In this document: positions 1 to 10,300 of the stretch, piece after piece
How the letters are laid out: every line of letters begins with the position of its first letter
Numbering within the stretch: the stretch's first letter is position 1
Assembly (NCBI GenBank): GCA_039720395.1
Contig: CM077826.1
Location: 33,104,810-33,168,809, forward strand
Reading direction: 5' to 3'
Source: Liquidambar formosana
Lineage: Eukaryota > Streptophyta > Magnoliopsida > Saxifragales > Altingiaceae
DNA length: 64,000 bases
Made by a program: the position numbers and the translations under genes
Notes under the pieces: generated by a model
What the model was told of the DNA's origin: nothing
Databases searched by the model: none
The model's input: only the letters and a program-made list of their open reading frames with translations

Positions 1-403
1 GCAGCTCCAAGAGCTTTCAACTCGGATTCCATTGTTGAGTGTGATATGCATGTTTGTTTCTTGGATCCCTAAGAAATCGCTCCTCCACTGAGGGTAAAAA
101 TCCATCTGGTAGTCGACTTGAATTTTATATCAATATTCCAATTAGCATCACTATACCTTTCTAGCACAAACGGGTATCCTTGATAATGCAATCCATAATC
201 AATCGTACCTTTTAAGTATCTCAACACTCGAGATATTCCATCCTAATGTTCTTAACTTGGGTTACTAGTAAATCAGCTCAACATGCCAACTACAAATGCA
301 ATATCGGGTCTAGTACAATGCATCAAATACATTATACTCCCAATGACCCAAGAATACTCCATTTGCCCTATGCATCTACTAGTGTTCTTCACTAATTTGA
401 CAT

Positions 404-1244
404 TTAGATCAAATGGAGTCGAGATTGGGTTTTTTTATCAAAATGACCAAATTTCTTTAGCACATTTTCTACATAGTGCAACTGCACTAGTGCTAGGTTA
501 TCACTATTCCTCTTGATCTTAATCCCTAAGATCACATCAGCCTTCTCCATATCCTTTATATCAAAATTAGCGAAAAGAAACTTCTTAGTTTCTGTCACAT
601 ATTCTAGGTTGGTTCCAAAAATGAGCATATCATCTACATATAAGCAAATAATAACACCACAATTATTATCAAATTTACTATATATGCATTTATTTGCATT
701 ATTGATACAATAACTTTTGACAATATCACCTCATCAAATTTCTCATGCCATTGCTTAGGAGCTTGCTTCAAGCCATATAAAGCTTTATAAGTTTATAAAG
801 TTTCTTTTCTTGACCTGGTTGAACAAACCCTTCTGGTTGTTCCATGTATATTTCTTCATCTAAATCACCATTCAAGAAGGCCGTCTTCATGTCTATTTGA
901 TGGATTACTAAATTATGAATTGATGCAAGGGAAATAAGTAAACGAATTAAACTAATTCGCGCCACAGGTGCATATGTGTCAAAGAAATCAATCCCTTCTT
1001 TTTGTCTAAAGCCTTTAGCCACAAGCCTAGCTTTAAACCTATTAATTGAACCATTGGTATTCAATTTCCTTTTAAATTCCCACTTACAACCAATTGGTTT
1101 AGATCCTAGAGGGTAATCGACTAACTTCCATATTCCATTAGACACAATGGAATCCAACTCTTCTTCAATTGCTTCTCTCCATAGAGACGCATTTGGTGAA
1201 GTCGTAGCTTCTTCATAGGAAGTTGGACCCCCTTCTGCATTCAT
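404..1244 (-). pseudogene. copia reverse transcriptase, broken
   Basis: The 158-codon stretch 768-1244 has the classic copia RT N-terminal half: NGIWKLVDYPLGSKPIGCKW, FKARLVAKGFRQKEGIDF, TYAPVARI, QIDMKTAFLNGDL and EEIYMEQPEGFV. The catalytic YVDD box lies in a second frame at about 619-640, followed by 404-628 with KFLFANFDIKDMEKADVILGIKI, the usual block downstream of the catalytic site. The two halves are separated by a frameshift and stops around 640-768. Identity as a Ty1/copia RT is secure; activity is not possible. Confidence 0.88.
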
Positions 1245-1888
1245 TACAAATTTTACTTCCTTTTTAATTTTCCTCTATTTCCTTCAACTACGAAAATGTA
1301 GAAATCTAGACCAAATGAATAATTTGTAGTTCTTGTCCTTTCCGAAGTTCGTGGGTTGGGATCATCTTGCAGATTTTGTTCATAAGATATATTATCTTCA
1401 TGTGTACTAGTGTGCTTATCAAGAGAAATATCTTATTTCAACTTATCTTTAGCATATATATTATGCTCAAAAAATTCCGCATCCCTAGATTCTATAATTT
1501 CATTTTATACAATATTTAAAAATCTATAAGCTTTACTATCCTTTCAATATCCAATGAAAGCATATTTGTAAGTTTTAGGTCCCTAATTTGGATCTCTTAA
1601 TATCAGGTATTCTTACATAAGCAAGACACCCCCAAACCTTCAGATAATCCAAATTCGGTTTCGTATTACACCACAACTCATAAGGAGTCATATTTAGGTT
1701 TCTTGCGTGCTATTCTATTAAGAATATGACACACTGATAGTATAGCCTCTCCCCATAAATTATTGGGAAGACCAGAACTTATTAAAAATTAGTTCACCAT
1801 TTCAGTTAAGGTTCTATTTTTTCTTTCAGTAAAGCCATTTTGTTGAGGAATATAAGGAGCCGACATTTCATGTCTAATTCCATGAGTT

Positions 1889-2098
1889 TCACAAAAAAAT
1901 ATTAAACTCGATTGGAAAATATTCTCCCCCACAATCACTCCTTAACACTTTTATCTTCTTACCAAGTTGATTTTCAACCTCGGCTTTATAAATTTTAAAT
2001 TTACCAAATACTTCGTCTTTGCTAGACAATAAATATATGTAAGTATATCTCAAAAAATGATTAATGAAGGTAAGAAAATATTTTTTTAATTCTTCCAC
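1889..2098 (-). pseudogene. copia integrase core fragment
   Basis: A 69-codon stretch with the copia integrase core signature: a FINHFLRYTYIYLL segment (normally FIDDYSRYTWVY), KDEVFGKFKIYKAEVENQ, and KVLRSDCGGEY, where the family has RSDRGGEY. The first catalytic Asp region is altered (FIN instead of FID). Neighbouring frames from about 1500 to 1890 continue the integrase and linker in broken form. Once a DDE integrase inserting cDNA; now dead. Confidence 0.75.
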
Positions 2099-2562
2099 GA
2101 GTTACAAAACCCTTAAGATCACACAAATCCATGTGAATAAGTTCTAGCAATTCTGAAGTACGCTCAACTTGATGAAATGGTTACGCACTACTTTTGCTTA
2201 AGCACACACTTCACATTTAGATATATCATTATTTGCACATTTTGGAATTAAACCTAAATCACTCAAACGTTTAATAGATTAATAATTCACATGACCTAAT
2301 CTATGATGCCACAACCATAAAGAGTCAATCAAATATATAGAAAACATAACTTTATTAATATTAAGTTTAATCATTCCATTACAAGAGTAACCCTTCCCAA
2401 CAAAAATCCCATTTTTTGACAAGATAAACTTATCTCATTCATACACCAATTTGAACCCTGCCTTGTTCAAGAAATCACTAAATACAAGATTCTTGTTCAT
2501 TTCCAGAACATGGCGAACATTCTTTAAAGTCACTGTCTTGCCCGAAGTAAAATTGAGTTCAA

Positions 2563-2814
2563 CTAACCCAATTCCCGTAACTTTTGCCATTTCATTGTTT
2601 CCCATTCTAACTTGTTGTCCATCGGAGACACTTTCATACTTGATGAAGCATCGTGACTCTTTGCAATATGAATAGTAGCCCCAGTGTTAAGCCACCATCC
2701 TTCATCAGAATCAATATGGTTTGCCTCAGTTACAACCGTGGTAAAATTAGGATTTTCATCGGTCGCATTCACTTGAGAATTGAGAAAGTTCTTGTGAAGT
2801 TGACAATTCTTCAT
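2563..2814 (-). pseudogene. copia zinc knuckle end and protease start
   Basis: The 83-codon stretch starts in the last part of a zinc knuckle (MKNCQLHKNF) and continues into the retroviral-type aspartic protease. The residues around the active site read GWWLNTGATIHI. In active copia elements the first position of this motif is the catalytic aspartate (DSGA or DTGA); here it is asparagine, which would abolish catalysis. The stretch then ends. The family assignment rests on motif and position between gag and integrase. Confidence 0.7.
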
Positions 2815-3401
2815 AAAATGACCGAACTTTTGGCAAAAGAACAGTTCTTTTTCTTTGGTTCATTAGGTGTGAATTTTCCTTTTCTTGAAACTTTTATCAT
2901 TTTAGTAGGAATATCGGATTTCTTAGGTTTGTCATTAAACTCCCCTAGAACCAAATTAGCTCTAAAGATATGATCTAATTTGTCTCCATTGCGATCTCGA
3001 TTTCGAGACTCTTCTTCGATACGAAGATGACGAATTCGATCCTCTAGAGAACACTTCTTCTCCTGATGCTTAAGTTTCTTTTTGTAGTCATTCCAAGAAG
3101 GAGGCAATTTTATAATAATCAATCCAACTTAAAATTCCTCATCCACTTTAACTCCTCCAATGGTGATATCATCCATTGGGAGTTGTAACTCATCCACTTG
3201 AGAAAAGATAGATTTTCCATCAACAATTTGAAAATGAACAAAATTATTAATTAAAAACTTACGCACATTAATTTCCTCAGTCTTGTATTTATTTTCTAAG
3301 CGTGTCCATAGTTTCCTTGGCTGATGGAGTGTGCAGGTATGTGTTCTAGAGAGATTTAGACAGCGCATTAAGAATATATCCCTTGCACAGAAAATAATCA
3401 T
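2811..3401 (-). pseudogene. copia gag (UBN2-type) fragment
   Basis: Two open stretches (3129-3401 and 2811-3122) together resemble the UBN2 copia gag domain. The first holds the LWTRLENKYKTEE block and a VHFQIVDGKSI segment typical of copia gag helices; the second holds LPPSWNDYKKKLKHQEK followed by a basic linker. The reading passes into the zinc-knuckle region at about 2800-2830, where CQKFGHFMKNC-like spacing is visible across a frame break. In the living family this protein forms the virus-like particle. Two frame breaks make it non-functional. Confidence 0.75.
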
Positions 3402-3640
3402 CGATCCATTTCTTCCTTTGTTGCTTTATCTCCTTGGACTCGTCTTCTTTTTCCTCCAAAATTGGTGGAAGACCTATCCTCCAGAATATAAGCGAGTTTC
3501 AAAGTTGTTAAAAAGAATAAAACCTTTTGTTGCCACTACATGAAAAATTGGCCATCAAATCGTTCCAAGCGCACCAAGTCTTGATTCATCACTTGAATTG
3601 ATTGAACGATTGAAGCCAAAGTCTCCATTAATGCAGAAAA

Positions 3641-4245
3641 ATTTGTCTTAAAATTGTTGGAAGTATACACTAATTAATGAAGACAAAAGGTGAAATCCAA
3701 AATCCAAGGCACAATTATATCACTATCTTTAAGACAAATTTGCCGCCGTTCCAATATAATTGCGAGTACAAAAAGGGTTATATGGTGAATTGTCCCCAAG
3801 ATACAATGGATCCAGATTCACCTGTTACTATTCATAGGATTTGCACAACCTAAGAATAACCTGAACTTTTAGCATAAAATAAGAAGAATACCACAAAAAG
3901 AATACAATATAAAAGGAAAAAAAAAAACAATTGCTTATTAATTATTAACCTACGAGTGGGCTGCCTGGTTTATACAGGAGATGAAGTTGTGCCAAAACAC
4001 CTATTCAAGAACATGCAAAAGGTGCTCTAAGCACCAGTACACTAGCCGACCATAAGATGGAATCCAAAAGGTGCTAAAGCACCTGTACACAAAAATACAA
4101 AATCAAGAAGGTGCCAAAGCACTGATACGAACCAAACCGAAGCAAAAAGGTGTTAATGCACCTTTTCCAAAACAGGGCAACCTCTTTACCATTAGAAACG
4201 GTCACTAGAAATAATAAAATACTATTACAATTATTTAAATATCCA
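3641..4245. other. Intergenic stretch without recognisable gene
   Basis: Contains A-rich runs (about 3920) and a fivefold scatter of short GGTGCTAAAGCAC-like words between 3990 and 4160 (AGGTGCTCTAAGCACC, AGGTGCTAAAGCACC, AGGTGCCAAAGCAC, AGGTGTTAATGCACC). These are degenerate palindromes spaced about 40-50 bases apart. No open reading frame with family similarity was seen. It may be copia 5' leader or LTR, but no terminus is visible. Confidence 0.4.
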
Positions 4246-4249
4246 ACAG

Positions 4250-4470
4250 TTCTGATATAGGTTATATCAATCACATTGGAGATTGTACCTTGTACATATA
4301 AGATAACAATTAGGTGAGCATATACTAATATAAGTTATATCAGTCGTGTTGAGAGTTGTATTTCATACATTAGTGGATTATGGGAAACATTAGGCCTAAT
4401 GCACGAGGCATACATCCTAATACATGGTACTAATATAACTTATGTGATCAAATGTTTACATAATCAAGAC
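4250..4470. mobile_element. (TA)n-associated hairpin MITE, copy 1
   Basis: Member of a small MITE family recurring in this window. It is recognised by GATATAAGTTATATCA-type palindromes near both ends, a TGAGCA/TGCTTAC terminal word, a central block resembling CATTAGTGGGTTA..GTACATTGGRCCAATGCA, and flanking TA repeats. This copy has a partial left unit (about 4250-4310) followed by a fuller unit (4311-4468) and runs directly into (TA)n(GA)n. No coding capacity. Confidence 0.65.
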
Positions 4471-4473
4471 TGC

Positions 4474-4478
<5 letters not shown>

Positions 4479-4513
<35 letters not shown>
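4479..4513. repeat. (TA)n(GA)n compound microsatellite
   Basis: About eight TA units followed by about ten GA units, directly abutting the left terminus of the long-TIR element that starts at 4513. Confidence 0.9.
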
Positions 4514-5224
4514 GTGATCCTATCAGCTGTAGCTGATACACTGTTATATCAGCTGCGACTGTTCTGACCATCCATTTCTATTAACAGTGATCCAACAGTT
4601 GAGTGGAAAAGGAACTTAACTTAAAAGGACCCGAACCCGAACCCAACCATACGGACTTAGATCACCCGCTTAAACCAGATCTAGACCTCACCTCTCACGC
4701 AATTTGGAGAGCTCCTGTTCACCCATCGGTGCCCTAGCCTTCTCCAGCCGAGAATGCGAGAAAACACCGACGAGCAACCAACTCTATTTTTTCCAATAAA
4801 ATCCATTTTTTCCAATCAATTCCATTTTTTTTTTTTAGCAAAATAAGCCCTACTCTATTTGTGACCATCCCAACAAAAATAAAAAGGAGTAAGGAAGGAA
4901 GAAGAAGAATTAGAAGAAGAAAGAAAAGAAGAGAAAAAGGAAGCATGAAGAAGAAGAAGCAGTAACAGCAACTATGGGCAAAAACCCATCAAAAGCTCGC
5001 TATATCCAAAGTGGGTTTTAATGGTTTCACTAATTTTTGCAACATTTTTCATTCCTTTTCCTTATCTGTACATCTCCATATCTCTCTCTCGATATGGGCA
5101 AAAACCCATCAAAGGCTTGCCCAACTCCCTTTGTGAGTTGTGACCATCCCAACAGCATGTGTCGACGAATCCAACAATCTTGCTCCCCACCGACGGCGAC
5201 CTTGCTCTTCACCCCAACAATCTG

Positions 5225-5265
<41 letters not shown>

Positions 5266-5555
5266 CCATTGCCAAAAGAGATCAAACCCATGTCACCCAC
5301 CCCATTTAGATTCGAATGGGTTCAATCCGTCGTTGCCGTCAGATCTAGGTTTCGTGGGAGAAGGAATCATGGTCAATCCAAATGAAAAAGGAAAGGTGAA
5401 GGGGATTTGGATTTGCATTTCGGATTGGGTTGCTCCAGTGTGATTCGAGTCCTTTTATTTTCCACTTAACCGTTGGATCACTTTTAATGGAAATAGACAG
5501 TCAAATTAGCCACAGCTGATATAGCATCCTATTAGCTGCAACTGATAAGATCAAC
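4513..5555. mobile_element. Long-TIR non-autonomous DNA transposon (Mutator-like)
   Basis: The two ends form a terminal inverted repeat of roughly 110-120 bp. The left arm GGTGATCCTATCAGCTG... continues through GTGATCCAACAGTTGAGTGG to about 4630; the right arm, read in reverse from 5555, shows GTTGATCTTATCAGTTGC... and GTGATCCAACGGTTAAGTGG to about 5440. Long TIRs starting with G and no transposase fit a Mutator-like MITE or Pack-MULE. No 9-bp target duplication is visible because the left flank is microsatellite. The interior carries a partial internal duplication, reported as a finding, and a (CT)n tract at 5233-5262. Confidence 0.7.
5233..5262. repeat. (CT)n microsatellite
   Basis: About 15 CT units inside the long-TIR element. 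It produces long Ser-Leu and Arg-Glu reading frames in several frames that are not genes. Confidence 0.9.
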
Positions 5556-5573
5556 TCTGTGTATATGTGTGTA

Positions 5574-5835
5574 TATATATATATAGGATAATAATCAAGT
5601 GAGCACATTCTAATATAACTTATATTAACACCCGCACGGAGGGTATATATATAGGATAATAATCAAGTGAGCACATTCTAATATAACTTATATTAACACC
5701 CGCACGGACGGTTACACTTTATGCATTAGTGGGTTACAAGATACATTGGGTCAATAAATAAGGTACAACCTCCAACGCATGGTGCTAATATAACTTATAT
5801 CAACGAATGCTAACCTAATTAGGATTTTATATATA
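5574..5835. mobile_element. (TA)n-associated hairpin MITE, copy 2, with tandem 70-bp end
   Basis: The left end of the element (ATATATAGGATAATAATCAAG... to CACCCGCACGGA) occurs twice in tandem, at about 5574-5643 and 5644-5713. The second copy continues as a complete unit to about 5820 with the palindrome ATATAACTTATAT at both ends. Flanked by TA repeats on both sides. The tandem end probably reflects slippage between TA tracts. Confidence 0.7.
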
Positions 5836-5837
5836 TA

Positions 5838-6036
5838 TATATATGGATAGATAGGATGATGATCAAGTAAGCACGTGCTAATATAACTTATATCAATACT
5901 CGTATTATGAGTTGTACCTTATGCATTAATGGGATATGAGGTACATTGGACCAATGCAAAGGGGTACAACCCTCAATGCATAGTGCTGATATAACTTATA
6001 TCAACACGAGCTGATGAGAATATTCTATATATATAT
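5838..6036. mobile_element. (TA)n-associated hairpin MITE, copy 3
   Basis: Complete unit bounded by TA repeats: GGATGATGATCAAGTAAGCACG at the left, CTTATATCAACACGAGCTGATG at the right, with internal GTACATTGGACCAATGCA. It lies head-to-head with copy 4 across a short TA tract. Confidence 0.75.
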
Positions 6037-6040
6037 ATAT

Positions 6041-6215
6041 ATAACGGTTATGTTCCTATCAGCTCGTGTTGATATAAGTTATATCAGCACAATGCATTGA
6101 GGATTGTACCCTTTGCTTTGATCTAATGTAACTTATATCCCACTAATGCACAAAGTACAACTCCCAATGCGAGTGTTGATATAAGTTATATCAACACGTG
6201 CTTACCTGATCATCA
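6041..6215. mobile_element. (TA)n-associated hairpin MITE, copy 4 (inverted)
   Basis: Inverted relative to copy 3: starts ACGGTTATGTTCCTATCAGC and ends GCTTACCTGATCATCATCC before a (TA)n tract at 6216-6247. Contains two GATATAAGTTATATCA palindromes. Very similar to the copy at about 18305 in the NAP1 intron. Confidence 0.75.
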
Positions 6216-6216
6216 T

Positions 6217-6251
<35 letters not shown>

Positions 6252-6337
6252 GTTACAAGCACAAAATACAACCGCTAATGCATAATACTAATGTAACTTA
6301 GGTGATCCCATGCTTACATGATTAAGACTATATATAT
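6216..6337. mobile_element. (TA)n tract and partial hairpin MITE, copy 5
   Basis: A TA microsatellite (6216-6247) followed by a truncated family member (ACAACCGCTAATGCATAATAC...GCTTACATGATTAAGAC) and another short TA tract. Confidence 0.6.
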
Positions 6338-6355
6338 ATATAAAGAAGGTGCACC

Positions 6356-6625
6356 TAATATTAATTAATTTCATGTTCACTCCAAAACTCCACATTGTAT
6401 TAAATAGTCTTCTCATGTAAATGTTTCATGCCAAAAATCAAGTTGATCTGAAATTAATTGTTATTCGATCCAAAACGTTCATTTCTTTAATCAATAACAA
6501 TCACTTTTATGAACGATTTAAATGAAACAACTCTTAATCTTATATCAACTTAATTTTTAGGACCCACAAAATGGCAAATCTTATCAAATACATTGTATCT
6601 TCCAAAAATCAACTCCGTCAATGAT
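6356..6625. mobile_element. Foldback MITE of the CCAAAAATCAAGTTGAT family
   Basis: The two halves are imperfect inverted repeats. The left arm reads TGTATTAAATAGTCTTCTCA...TGCCAAAAATCAAGTTGAT; the reverse of the right arm reads ...TAGGATTT-like then CCTAAAAATTAAGTTGATAT. The same stem is found in two copies at 50955-51716. Non-coding, AT-rich. Confidence 0.55.
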
Positions 6626-7332
6626 CTTCGTCACTCTATTTTGATCAAATTATTTGAATAGTGGCAAAACTTCTAAAATCTAAAAGGTTTTTTTTTTTTT
6701 TTTTTTCTTCCCTGCTTTTCGTGCTCTTGGATGATGGCCATGTGAGAGCATCATAAAATTTATAGTGAGGGATCACAAATCACATACAAATGATAGAAGT
6801 ACTTGCATCTACAAATAGACAGTTATCAGCAAATATAATCAACAAAATGGACCGGGGTGGGCACATCAAGTGTAGCCGACTTCATGTCCAGCATAACATT
6901 TTTGAAAGAAACAAAGAACTCCCAGAGACTCGAGGGGGATGACTAGATCATCACAACTAAATAAATCATGTATCAAGCATATCTCCCTACAACGAACTTT
7001 TGAAAGACAATTTCCTAACTCTGAGAATAAACATGGAAAATGAACATCAGTATAATATATACATTATACTAAAAAAGACTAACCTTGTATGACAAAAAAC
7101 ATAATATACTTGATAGTTTGATAGGAAATTCCCAACGCTGGACAAACCCAAGAAAACAGAAAAACGCCAACAAATATGAAGCCTCCTCCCCGAAAAAGAA
7201 AAAAGAAAGGGCAAGGCAGTAATAATTTAATAATAACATGGAAAAAAAACAAAGACCCAAAACTCTCAACAACCAGCATGCCATTGACAACCCATTCAAC
7301 TGGCCTCCATATGCTGTTGTATGCAATCTGTG
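6626..7332. other. Downstream flank of NAP1, including presumed 3' UTR
   Basis: The stretch just below the NAP1 stop codon (read leftwards from 7332) should contain its 3' untranslated region, but no consensus poly(A) signal was found on the minus strand close to the stop. A T-run lies at 6690-6706. No other gene is visible. Confidence 0.45.
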
Positions 7333-10300
7333 CTACTGTTGCTTGCACTCTGGAGGACGCTCACCCGGCTGACCTTCCCCAGCTTGTGCTCTTCCGCTCT
7401 TCTGCAGTTCCAGAACCACTCCAGATGTCATATAAATCACCACCCAACCATATGCTAATTTTAAATTTAAAAATATAACTGACTGGCAAGATAACAGGGT
7501 TAATTCATCTCACCTTGGGTCTAGCAGATGACTGCAAGAAGATTTCAAAAAAATGACCCCCCCCCCCCCCAAAAGAAAAAAAAACAGACAAAAAAAAGAG
7601 GAAGATATCAGCATCATCAAAACATGTCATTGAATTTAAAATGCAAATAAAAAAATGTTTTATAGTGATCTTTTTTCTATCTTCACTTGAGAATGTCTTA
7701 TAGTGATCTTTTTCTCCCTTTTTTTTTTTTTTTTATCTTCACCTTCTTCTTGTTCTTGCCCTCTTCTATATCATCATCCTCGTCCTCGTCATCGTCCTCA
7801 TCCTCGTCCTCATCATCATCATCCTCATCATCCTCATCATCTTCATTTTCTTCACCATCTTCGTCATCACCATCATCTTCTATATCTTCTAATTCATCTC
7901 CCTGAACAGCCTCCCCAGTAAACCACGACACAGCATGAGGGATAATTTTGTCCCGAATAGTTGAACTGCACAAAGCAACAACAGCATCACGTCATTTCAG
8001 AGACCAAAATAACACATGATTTTATGATAAGGTTTAACATAATCCCCTATCTCATGCCTGAAAAAATTGGTGTGCTTAAAAATCCCACTAAAATTAAACA
8101 GATTGACCAGACTATATGTAGGGAAAAAAAATTACTCATTTTGACATATTTATGTCAAAAAGTGTCCAATCATGACTTACCAAGTCCCTTTTTAATTTCA
8201 AGAACTGACATCATTAACTGTATTTTTATGTTTTTTGATGACACCACTTGGTCGAATAAATTTGAGCATTCAAGTGTTTTTGATGTGAGCATCCTCACAT
8301 TTGGGATTTAACTAAAAAAGCAAAAAGGAATCAGTGACTTACCCAATGTCATAGTCTTGTTCCATTTGAGTCTGAAGTTCTTCTGCCTGTTAATACATAC
8401 ATTAGATTTAAAAAACAGTAAGGAAAATCAGCTTATATTATCACTCAATAGCCTCAATTGGTCTTGGCATACAATGATGCTGAACTTACAGTATCTTCAT
8501 CGATATCATCATCATCCTCAGGAACCTGTGGAGGATTAAAGAAATTGAAGAAACTCTCACAATTTTCAGTTTTAGTAATGGGTTTGGCATTCTTTGATCC
8601 CTTTCTTGGCTTCTTCTTCAGGAGCTTCTGCGTCAAGCTTTTGCCTGGATACCATTCGATCTCCGTCCTACAAATGACCCAAAATGGGTGAGGTAAGGAG
8701 AAAGTAAACTTTTAAGTTTTCTAGTAAAACATGAAGATTGCAAGTTACCCTATTGCTTTCTCCAAAATAGGTTCATCGTCATCAATCATGTGATATGTTT
8801 TCGTCAGAACAGAGTTTTTGAAGTAAGGATTGGGATCAAAAAAGAACTCAAGCTTGAAGCCCTTGGGATTATCAATTCTAAACCACTTGATATCTTTGAG
8901 ATATTTGAGAGCCCCTTCATCACGCTCCGATATCTAAATGCCAGTGAAAAAAAAAAAACCAAAGCATGAATTGATAATCAATTCAATACACAAAAACAAA
9001 GGATAAATGGCTTCTTCATCAATCTCCATACCTCTTCAGCCAGTACTTCATTAGTCTTCATAGCAGTCAGCCAGAAATCAGGAACTCCTTTATCTGCATT
9101 GAACATGTCATTTCATATCAAGTTCAGGAAACCTGCAGGTGAGTCAATCAAACTTTGGCTGTTGAAAGGTACCTTCTGTGGCTTTATCGTCCTCTTGTTC
9201 CGTCGGAGCCTCATTTGTAACTCCTTCAACTTCAACTACACCATTAACAATTTCATATCTCTGCAAGTTCCCGATAAGATAACTGAGTTAACCAAAAAAG
9301 GGTAAATATGTCAAAATTGTAAATCAACGGCGCATATTCCAGTTCAGATATTTCGATCATAGGTTGTACCAGTATTTTTCTTTTAAATAGGCAAAAAGGC
9401 AAATTTTATTGAAAAAATAAAAATATAAAATATAAAAACATTATTAATTTTATTTACAAAAAAACAATGAAATATAAAATATTATAATCATAAAAACGTT
9501 GCCATTCAATATGAAAATGCAGCACTTAACACACCTTTGTGTAAAGGGGTTCATACAGCTTCTGGTATTTAGCTTCAAGTGCCGCTCTCTCCTCAAAAAA
9601 CTTTGCCTCCAGCTCATCATGTTGGCCCTGTAAATTCATAATGGGTCATCACACTCTCAGCTCTGAATTTAAGCACAAAAAATCAGAAATAAATTCACTT
9701 CTAGCAATCCTATCCTCTGAGCAGCAATGCATGGAAGTATAGCATATAACACCATGATGAAACAAAGAGCACAATTAGCATCCAAATTATCAACACACTT
9801 CATTGGATGCTCATGAATGTGCTGAAATAAGATTTAACAAACTCAAATCTTTAACCTACCAGGGCATAGTGGATACTATCTAAAAATACATATGAGGCCT
9901 ACCATCTAAAAGCTTGCACTGGAGAAAGGACTAAGTTTACAGTCCAATGCAGAATATTGTAGAAGCAATGATATCTCCCAAGGAAAATGCCTGGAAGGTA
10001 GTGCCCAAGGCAATATAAGTTCAGGATGCCCACTGCCCAGGGCTGCATTTGACCATCACTGACACTGATTACCTGTTCAGAAGTTGCTTGCATAAAGCTT
10101 AAGCATAAATGTCAAGGCTTAACCCTCAGACATTTGGATGTCCTAATGCCATGCCTCACATCCCTTCCAAGACTCCTGCCAAAACTGAATGGGAATCTTG
10201 GTAGAGGTAGAACATGGTTTCATGGTTTGTCATTTAAATTTGATTTCTAGAAAGGTGGTACCTGTAATGGCCTACAGTAATTTCAGCAAGGAAAACAACA

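Larger units (their letters stand above)
1..3640 (-). mobile_element. Decayed Ty1/copia retrotransposon, cut by the window edge
   Basis: Gag, protease, integrase and reverse-transcriptase fragments lie in the copia order (gag-PR-IN-RT) on the minus strand, each in a short open stretch broken by stops and frameshifts. The integrase-before-RT order separates copia from gypsy. The 3' end (RNase H and 3' LTR) would lie left of base 1. No LTR or tRNA-Met primer site could be recognised between about 3540 and 4000, so the 5' boundary is approximate. The element cannot be autonomous. The four domain fragments are listed separately. Confidence 0.85.

Noticed and set aside
5030..5443. Overlapping frames with SLSLSL and REREREREE runs
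   Set aside because: Translation of a (CT)n microsatellite within a non-autonomous transposon.
7687..7973. Ser-rich, His/Pro-rich and Lys-rich frames on the plus strand opposite the NAP1 acidic tail
   Set aside because: They are the complementary reading of GAT/GAG-rich codons that encode the NAP1 acidic C-terminus; low complexity, no start context, no homology.
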